From SXXK01 sp046074645 (lineage in GTDB: Bacteria; Planctomycetota; Planctomycetia; Planctomycetales; Planctomycetaceae): a DNA stretch of 10,374 nt. The stretch spans positions 1 to 10,374 of the forward strand of contig JBJTOP010000414.1 of the NCBI GenBank assembly GCA_046074645.1, in the 5' to 3' direction. Made by a program: the position numbers and the translations under genes. The notes below the pieces were generated by a model. That model had not been told where the DNA came from, searched no databases, and saw nothing but the letters and a program-made list of their open reading frames with translations. This document shows, one piece after another, positions 5,058 to 10,374 of this stretch (its first letter is position 1; each line of letters begins with the position of its first letter).

Positions 5058-6848
5058 TTACCATTCGCCGAGTTCTTCCTGGAGAGCGCACCAGCGTTCC
5101 TCGGCTTCGGTAAGTTCTTTGGTGACGGCTTCGAGCTGTGTGTGGATTTCGAGTGCGCGTTTGGCGTCGGAGGTCGTCAGCAGCTGAGCGGCAAGGGCTT
5201 TCTTTTGTTCGTCGAGACGTGAAATGGTTTTCTCCAGGTTTCGAAGCGTTTTGCGCTGCTGATGCACGTCGCGCCCGGGTGCCGCTTTGTCTGCTTTAGC
5301 GGCCGCGCCCCGGCCCGCTGGTGCCGCAGCCATGCGGCTGGAGGCACGCTCTCGTTCACCGTCTTCGATCTCTTTATTGACGTAGTAAATGTAATCGTCG
5401 TAAGAGCCTGAGTAATTACGTACGCGTCCGTCGCGGACTTCGACGATCGTCGTTGCGATTCGACGCACAAAGTGTCGATCGTGGCTGGTGAACAGCACTG
5501 TGCCTTTGTAGCTGAGCAGTGCGTCGGCCAGCGATTCGACAGTTTCCACGTCGAGGTGATTACCGGGCTCGTCGAGCACGAGAATGTTGTAGGTGCCCAG
5601 CAGCAGCCCTGCCATACACAACCGCGCGCGCTCTCCTCCGGAAAGCACTCGAATGGGCTTCTTCGTATGGCCGTCGCGGAAGAGCAGAGAGCCGGCGACG
5701 GCAAGACATTCCTGGGTTGTGGTGCCGGGGCGCGCCTTGTATTCCAGATATTCGAGAACGGTTTTGTCATCGGGGAGTGTCGTGTACACGTGTTGGGCGT
5801 AGACGCCGATTTCGCAACCGTAGCCCCATTTAATCTTGCCATCGACGGGCTTGATGGAATCGACGAGGGTTCTGAGGAGCGTTGTTTTTCCCTGCCCGTT
5901 GTCTCCCACGATCGCGGCGCGCTGCTGGTGGTCGATTTCGAGTTCAATCCCAGTCGCCACCGCGCGTCCGTCGTAGCCGATGGCCAGTTCGTTGCAGCGA
6001 ACACAGGGACCCTGACGCGGTTCGACCTGCGGCGGCCGAATATGGGCCGTCGGCAGATCCGCTTCGATCTCTTCCAGCGAAAGCCGATCCAGTTGTTTCT
6101 GTTTGGACCGAGCCTGACTGGCACCCGTGGGTTTGGCGCGATTCTTGTCGATAAATCGCTGCAGCTGCTTTTGTTTTGCCTGCACTGCTGCGTTGGTACG
6201 TTCGGCACGGACCTTTTCGGTTTCAAGGTGTTCGAGGTAGGCGTTAATTTTTCCGCTGAACATCGTGAGCCGGCCGCGGTTCAGCTCAAGCGTGTGCGTA
6301 CACGTGCTGGTCAAAAACTCACGATCGTGGGACACCACAAGGCACGCAGCGGGGAAGTGCCGCAGGAAATGTTCCAGCAGAATTTGTGTGCGCAGGTCGA
6401 GGAAGTTTGTGGGTTCGTCAAGCATAAGCAGATTGGGGTCGTGGAGCAGCAGCGAAGCGAGCTTTACGCGGGTTTGCCAGCCGCCGGACAACCGCTTGAC
6501 CGGACCATTCAGGTAATCTCCCTTGAGCTCGAACTCGGCGGCGACTTCTCCGCACTTCCAGTCCGGCTGACCGCTGTCCCGCATCAGAAAGTCCATGGCG
6601 GATTCTGTTGGCAGGAACGGATCATGCTGCCGCAGATAGCCGACCCGCAGATGCGGCGACCGCGAAATCGTGCCGCTGTCCAGTTCGTCATCACCCAGAA
6701 GAACGCGGAGCAAAGTGGATTTGCCCGCACCGTTGCGGCCCACAAACCCCACTTTGACGTCTTCGTAGAGCGTCACACTGGTGTTGTCAAGGAGCATCTG
6801 GTCGCCGTAACTTTTGACGGCGTCTGTCAACTGAATCAGAACGGACAT
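5058..6848 (-). CDS. ABC-F family ATPase (EttA/Uup-like)
   Basis: The 596-aa protein has two ABC ATPase domains in one chain and no membrane segment. This is the layout of ABC-F proteins, which bind the ribosomal E site and relieve stalled or slow translation. Domain 1 has Walker A GRNGAGKST (37-45), signature LSGGW (120-124), Walker B LLMLDEPTNFLD (140-151) and switch His174. A charged linker of the P-site tRNA-interaction type spans about 195-275. Domain 2 has GDNGQGKTT (315-323), LSGGE (402-406), ILVLDEPGNHLD (422-433) and His456. An Ala/Gly/Lys-rich spacer and a C-terminal coiled coil (about 527-594) resemble Uup. The second Walker B reads DEPG where DEPT is usual. No SD precedes the ATG at 6848 (upstream CCTGCCGCCCT), but the N-terminus matches the family. 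The subfamily is not resolved, so I give no symbol; a resistance-type ABC-F is less likely given the tail. Confidence 0.94.
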   Translation of the reverse strand: MSVLIQLTDAVKSYGDQMLLDNTSVTLYEDVKVGFVGRNGAGKSTLLRVLLGDDELDSGTISRSPHLRVGYLRQHDPFLPTESAMDFLMRDSGQPDWKCGEVAAEFELKGDYLNGPVKRLSGGWQTRVKLASLLLHDPNLLMLDEPTNFLDLRTQILLEHFLRHFPAACLVVSHDREFLTSTCTHTLELNRGRLTMFSGKINAYLEHLETEKVRAERTNAAVQAKQKQLQRFIDKNRAKPTGASQARSKQKQLDRLSLEEIEADLPTAHIRPPQVEPRQGPCVRCNELAIGYDGRAVATGIELEIDHQQRAAIVGDNGQGKTTLLRTLVDSIKPVDGKIKWGYGCEIGVYAQHVYTTLPDDKTVLEYLEYKARPGTTTQECLAVAGSLLFRDGHTKKPIRVLSGGERARLCMAGLLLGTYNILVLDEPGNHLDVETVESLADALLSYKGTVLFTSHDRHFVRRIATTIVEVRDGRVRNYSGSYDDYIYYVNKEIEDGERERASSRMAAAPAGRGAAAKADKAAPGRDVHQQRKTLRNLEKTISRLDEQKKALAAQLLTTSDAKRALEIHTQLEAVTKELTEAEERWCALQEELGEW

Positions 6849-7063
6849 AGGGCGGCAGGTCTGCTGGGGGAAAGATTTGGAAGCTGCTCAAGGGATGAAG
6901 AATAACCGGAATCGGGGGCGTGGGGTAAAGTCGGGAGCAGAGTTTCAGAGGCGAGAAGATGAGGGCCAGGGAAGGTCGGTGGGAAGCCTGTGATCCTGCC
7001 ACCGCCCTGTTATACTCCGTGAATTGCGGAACTTGCCGCAGTTTTGTCACGAGGGAGCGTGGA
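6849..7063. other. Divergent intergenic region, ABC-F and exbB-like genes
   Basis: This 215-bp stretch holds the promoters of both flanking genes. On the plus strand an extended -10 is visible at 7008-7016. For the ABC-F gene I see only weak candidates and no SD. TGCGG (7025-7029) and CCGCA (7036-7040) form a small hairpin in the expected 5' leader of the exbB-like gene. Confidence 0.5.
7008..7016 (+). promoter_or_regulatory. Extended -10 promoter for the exbB-like gene
   Basis: TGTTATACT fits TGn plus a near-consensus -10 (TATACT at 7011-7016). No good -35 hexamer lies 16-18 bases upstream, as expected for extended -10 promoters. A start of transcription near 7023 would give a leader of about 40 bases ending with GAGGGA (7051-7056), the SD 7 bases before the ATG at 7064. 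Confidence 0.45.
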
Positions 7064-7867
7064 ATGTGGAATTTTCGAGCGTTTTCGCGGTTGATTGCAG
7101 CCTGGATGCTGCTGTCTGTGGCCTTGTACGGACATCAGAACGGTGCTCCCTCCCCTGTGAATCCGCCCGACACCGCCACCAATGCTCAGGCGACAGGCAC
7201 TCAACAGCCGTCAATCCTCAGCGTTCGTGAGTTTTTTGCGGCCGGAGGGGCGATCGGCTATGTGATCGTGCTTTTCAGTATTCTGATGACAGCCATCATT
7301 ATCGATGCCGCTATCGGACTGCGACGCAGCGTGTTTATGCCGCCCGGGCTGGCCGAAGAGGTGCACCGGTATCTGACAGAGCACAAGGCGCAGGAAGTGC
7401 GAACCGTCTGTCGGGCACACCCGAGTTTCCTCAGCGCGGTACTGCTGGCGGGTGTCGAGGAACTGGCTGCAGGCCTGTGGCCACCGGTCGAAAAGGCAAT
7501 GGAGGACTCCGCGGCCGAGCAAACGGCAAGAATCTCACGACGAATCGAATACTTATCGGTCATCAGCACGCTCGCTCCGATGCTGGGGCTGATGGGCACC
7601 GTTTGGGGCATGATTCTGGCATTCATGGAATTCGAACAGAAAGCGAATCCGCAGATTTCCGAACTGGCACCAGGCATCTACAAGGCGCTTGTCACAACTC
7701 TCCAGGGGCTCGCAGTCGCTATCCCCTGTATTGCTGCTCTGGCATTTTTCCGCAGGCGTACTGATGACCTCGCTATGGAAAGCACGCTGCTGGCCAGTCA
7801 GGTGTTCGCGGATCACCGCAGGTCGCTGCAAAGACGCCGCGCGGAACCCGCACCCCGGGGACAGTAA
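7064..7867 (+). CDS. MotA/TolQ/ExbB family proton-channel protein
   Basis: The frame opens at 6959, but I choose the ATG at 7064 because GAGGGA lies 7 bases before it and a signal-like N-terminus (MWNFRAFSRLIAAWMLLSVALYG) begins there. That gives 267 aa. A Pro/Thr/Gln-rich linker (about 25-50) leads to the ExbB core: a membrane helix at about 62-84, a cytoplasmic segment (about 90-160), and two helices at about 165-188 and 208-229. The characteristic motif APMLGLMGTVWGMILAF lies at 171-187 and LVTTLQGLAVAIPC at 209-222. These proteins form the pentameric channel that, with ExbD/TolR, uses the proton gradient to drive outer-membrane transport or envelope integrity. Signal peptides before ExbB are known in planctomycetes and some proteobacteria. 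No ExbD-like gene follows; the next gene is convergent murG, 26 bp away. Whether it is ExbB, TolQ or another member cannot be settled here. Confidence 0.9.
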   Translation: MWNFRAFSRLIAAWMLLSVALYGHQNGAPSPVNPPDTATNAQATGTQQPSILSVREFFAAGGAIGYVIVLFSILMTAIIIDAAIGLRRSVFMPPGLAEEVHRYLTEHKAQEVRTVCRAHPSFLSAVLLAGVEELAAGLWPPVEKAMEDSAAEQTARISRRIEYLSVISTLAPMLGLMGTVWGMILAFMEFEQKANPQISELAPGIYKALVTTLQGLAVAIPCIAALAFFRRRTDDLAMESTLLASQVFADHRRSLQRRRAEPAPRGQ

Positions 7868-7893
7868 ATGAAGCGGATAAAGTGTCGGCTGTC

Positions 7894-9015
7894 TCAGGTT
7901 CGCTTGATCATCTCCAGCAGTCGGCTTGCGATTGCGCCCGCCGCATCCGGCCGCGCGAGCTTTCGGGCTGCCTCAGACATCTGCCGCCGCCGCAAGTCGC
8001 GGTGACTGAGCTCCTGCAAAAGACTCCTCAGACGAACGCTGGCCGCAGACATGCTTTCCGTTTCATCCACCACCTCCGCAGCACCAGCTGTTGTGAGCAC
8101 CGAAGCATTCTTCTGCTGGTGCCCGCTGGCCGCAGTTGATAAAGGGATCAGAATTGATGGCACACCCGCGCAGACCAGTTCTGCCAGACTCAGTGCCCCG
8201 GCGCGGCTGACCGCCAATCCAGTTTCCGACAGACGTTTTGGAAGGTCAGGCAGATACTCAACCACGTCAGCAGGCAAAGACCGCACTGCATAAAACTCAC
8301 GCAGCCTGGCAACATCATGTTCCCCGGTCTGATGCAGAATTCTCCAGCCTCGAGGCAGCGGGAAACCGTCACGAAAGCTGAGCTCAATCAGCCTGTTCAG
8401 CCGTGCAGCGCCCTGACTTCCGCCGATGATCAGCAGCACGCGACGATCTGATCGCCACGCGCTGTTTGATCGGGCCATCGCAGCAACGGCAGCCCGCACT
8501 GGCACACCTATTTCTTCTGCGTGTATCCCCAGTTTCGATTGCTGCACAACCGCCATCGGCAGGCCGGTGAAAATGCGGTCAGCGCGACTTGCCAGAAATC
8601 GCGTGGCACGGCCTGGGATGGCATTCGCTTCCAGAAGCACTGTGGGGATACGCAGACGCGAGGCTGCCATGATGCCCGGAATGGAAGCAAAGGCACCAAG
8701 TCCGACAACGACGGCAGGTCGCAGCCGGCGGAGCACGGAGAGCATTCGCAGCCTGCCGCGGAACAGTTCAAGGATTGCGAGCATCTGCCGTTTGGGGAAT
8801 GCGTTGCGTGGTATCCGTACGGCTGCGTGCCACGAAAGTCCCTGCAGATCGACCGCAGCGTCCGTCAGCATTCGCTGATCGATCGGGCGATCACTGCAGA
8901 AGACCGGAGTGTGGACATGCGGACACTGTTGCTGCAGCTGTTCGATGATGGCGACAGCCGGCGACAGGTGGCCTCCGGAACCTCCGCCGCAGAACGCGAT
9001 CGTTGGAGCACTCAT
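7894..9015 (-). CDS. murG: UDP-N-acetylglucosamine transferase MurG
   Basis: This 373-aa GT28 glycosyltransferase adds GlcNAc from UDP-GlcNAc to lipid I, forming lipid II on the inner face of the cytoplasmic membrane. Diagnostic motifs are the N-terminal GGGSGGH (10-16, usually GGTGGH), the acceptor-domain VVVGLGAFASIPG (102-114), GVPVR (170-174), GGSQGA (198-203), SRAGALSLAEL with Glu279 (270-280) and HQQKNA (299-304). The family's HEQN motif is LEAN here (128-131), and the usual GNPVR Asn is Val. These variants make it somewhat divergent, but order, spacing and length (about 350-370 aa) all fit MurG. It is not inside a dcw cluster: it follows the DUF1444 gene by 24 bp on the same strand, probably in one transcript. 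The ATG at 9015 has no strong SD. A MurG-like glycosyltransferase of other function is the only alternative, and less likely. Confidence 0.92.
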   Translation of the reverse strand: MSAPTIAFCGGGSGGHLSPAVAIIEQLQQQCPHVHTPVFCSDRPIDQRMLTDAAVDLQGLSWHAAVRIPRNAFPKRQMLAILELFRGRLRMLSVLRRLRPAVVVGLGAFASIPGIMAASRLRIPTVLLEANAIPGRATRFLASRADRIFTGLPMAVVQQSKLGIHAEEIGVPVRAAVAAMARSNSAWRSDRRVLLIIGGSQGAARLNRLIELSFRDGFPLPRGWRILHQTGEHDVARLREFYAVRSLPADVVEYLPDLPKRLSETGLAVSRAGALSLAELVCAGVPSILIPLSTAASGHQQKNASVLTTAGAAEVVDETESMSAASVRLRSLLQELSHRDLRRRQMSEAARKLARPDAAGAIASRLLEMIKRT

Positions 9016-9039
9016 GCGATGTTCGCACCGCAGCGGTTG

Positions 9040-10356
9040 TCATTCCACATACTCACTGACTCCGTCCGGGGAAATCAGGAGCAGCCGCTGTGTGAGCGGA
9101 TGATGCATTGTCGCGTGATCTTCTTTGACCCGCTCGCGAACCTGTTCGATCAGCCCGGGTTCTTTGAGCGATACACAGACAAAGAAGTCGCGGTTAGGGA
9201 GCCCCATGATCAGCTGGGGGCCGAATAGTTCACGGAGTCGGTGATGGAAGGCCGGATCGAGAATACGCGAGCAGTTGTAGGCGTCCGGCTTCACGGGCAT
9301 GAGCATCTGTGGGGCGTCTTCGTCGCCGACAACGGTCATCGAAAGCGGATGATTGCGACTGTATTCGCGGAGATTTTCGAGGGCCGCTTCGTGAAGATCG
9401 TCGCTGGAAACGTCCCAGTTCTCCAGCATCTGCCGGTGAACGTAGCGGTAAGAGTCATCTTCATCGACCACATAACCGATCGACAGTCCCCCAACCCACG
9501 GCTGACGCACGCGTTCGTCGTGACGCGAATCATCTTCGGGCGCAAGCATTGGCAGAATGCGTTCGCGCACTTCTGTGAAGTCGGGCATCAGCTGGGCTGG
9601 GCTGAGCTCCTGCATGCGGACAAGTGACGTGAGCCCCGGCAGTACGATGCGGCGGAACTGTTCCGGAGCCTGCAGGTACATACGATAGAAATTCGAAAGC
9701 CCGATCTCGCTTTGTCCAAGTCGCACTGAAAATCCGCGAACCGAAGCCGCCTGAAGCAGCGGGAAATGTTCGCGAGCCAGTCGCACCACCTGCTTTTGAA
9801 AGGTATCAGGTGGCCATGCAGGATTATCGGCCAGCTGCATGGTCTTGAGCAATGATTCGCAAAGCCTGAGTCGGACCGGATCCAGTGGCTTGCGATCAGG
9901 CGATTGTACAGTTGCGAGCACGGTCAGATCGCCCCGCCGAAAGACCCAAAGTCGCCATTCGTAACGGGCCCGACGGCCGAAAATGCGGCTGAGCCAGCAA
10001 CCAGCAGCCGGGCGACGGGAAAACCCGCCCCAGACTTCACTGCAGTCGCCGCCGGGGAGTCGCGGGAGTTGATTCAGAGCGGTCACGGTGGGGAAAAGAA
10101 TTGACAGGTCCGGCAATCGTCGAGCAGCCTCGGCGGATTCACTTTCATCCCACCACGCCGCCAGCGACATCAGCAATGTACCAGCGCTCTCTGCGACCTC
10201 AGGTATACCCGGCCATGGCAGGCGAATTTCCATCACGGACTGTGACTGTGATACCGCCAGCTCTTCCGGAGAACGCAGCCTGAACCAGTTGGCCGGACCG
10301 CGCACTGTCACCCAGCCCGTGTCGGAAGAATGCGAAGATGGCGGGTCGGTCGGCAT
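9040..10356 (-). CDS. DUF1444 (YtpQ/UPF0354) protein with extra N-terminal domain
   Basis: The 438-aa product has two parts. The C-terminal part (about 185-435) matches the DUF1444 family known from Bacillus YtpQ: IGYVVDEDDSYRYV (293-306), a following LHEAALENLRE helix, YNCSRILDPAF (360-370) and LPNRDFFVCVSL (386-397) align well with the family pattern. The family's biochemical role is unknown. The N-terminal part (about 14-175, beginning WVTVRGPANWFRL) looks like a separate alpha/beta domain with Trp-rich strands, perhaps DcrB/PsbP-like; that is a guess. No signal peptide or membrane helix is seen, so the protein is probably cytoplasmic. GAGGAG lies 8 bases before the ATG at 10356. It is the promoter-proximal gene of a pair with murG, which may be accidental or hint at an envelope role. 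Confidence 0.85.
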   Translation of the reverse strand: MPTDPPSSHSSDTGWVTVRGPANWFRLRSPEELAVSQSQSVMEIRLPWPGIPEVAESAGTLLMSLAAWWDESESAEAARRLPDLSILFPTVTALNQLPRLPGGDCSEVWGGFSRRPAAGCWLSRIFGRRARYEWRLWVFRRGDLTVLATVQSPDRKPLDPVRLRLCESLLKTMQLADNPAWPPDTFQKQVVRLAREHFPLLQAASVRGFSVRLGQSEIGLSNFYRMYLQAPEQFRRIVLPGLTSLVRMQELSPAQLMPDFTEVRERILPMLAPEDDSRHDERVRQPWVGGLSIGYVVDEDDSYRYVHRQMLENWDVSSDDLHEAALENLREYSRNHPLSMTVVGDEDAPQMLMPVKPDAYNCSRILDPAFHHRLRELFGPQLIMGLPNRDFFVCVSLKEPGLIEQVRERVKEDHATMHHPLTQRLLLISPDGVSEYVE

Positions 10357-10374
10357 CCGGAAGTCTCCTCAGAT

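Noticed and set aside
5472..6905. 477-aa plus-strand frame opposite the ABC-F gene
   Set aside because: It is a mirror of the ABC-F coding sequence on the other strand, with no domain of its own; the ABC-F protein has all expected motifs.
8521..9228. 235-aa plus-strand frame opposite murG and the DUF1444 gene
   Set aside because: It spans the junction of two well-supported minus-strand genes and shows no protein-family signal.

Overview
The window is GC-rich bacterial DNA, most likely from a planctomycete. This is inferred from the style of the small-membrane and coiled-coil proteins at 808-2590, the genes kept in small scattered groups (murG and glgX stand alone), weak or absent Shine-Dalgarno (SD) sites on some genes, and palindromic repeats of the kind common in these genomes. 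There is no rRNA or other direct taxonomic marker, so the assignment is moderate at best. No tRNA, rRNA, CRISPR array, prophage, transposase or complete mobile element is visible.

Layout. Positions 1-807 hold no complete gene. The first ~120 bases are AT-rich and may carry the edge of a leftward gene. A repeat island follows at 152-679, built from two 96-bp direct repeats and several short hairpins. Positions 808-2590 (minus strand) carry three genes that look like one unit: a 224-aa membrane-anchored coiled-coil protein, a 283-aa membrane-anchored coiled-coil protein with a C-terminal beta-rich domain, and a 41-aa single-helix membrane protein whose start overlaps the end of the 283-aa gene. 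A long inverted repeat (2604-2643) sits directly before the SD of the first of these genes.

Positions 2920-5055 (plus) encode a GlgX/TreX-type glycogen debranching enzyme. It converges, with only 2 bp between stop codons, on an ABC-F ATPase (5058-6848, minus) of the ribosome-associated EttA/Uup type. Divergent from that gene is an ExbB/TolQ/MotA-type proton-channel protein (7064-7867, plus) with a signal peptide and an extended -10 promoter; no ExbD partner follows it. On the minus strand, a two-gene unit at 7894-10356 consists of a DUF1444 (YtpQ/UPF0354) protein with an extra N-terminal domain, followed 24 bp downstream by murG, the lipid II-forming glycosyltransferase.

The genes are mostly independent housekeeping functions (glycogen turnover, translation, energised envelope transport, cell wall). 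The parts not explained by known function are the repeat island, the three-gene membrane/coiled-coil cassette with its inverted repeat, and the DUF1444 fusion next to murG. None of them can be shown from sequence alone to be a new system.
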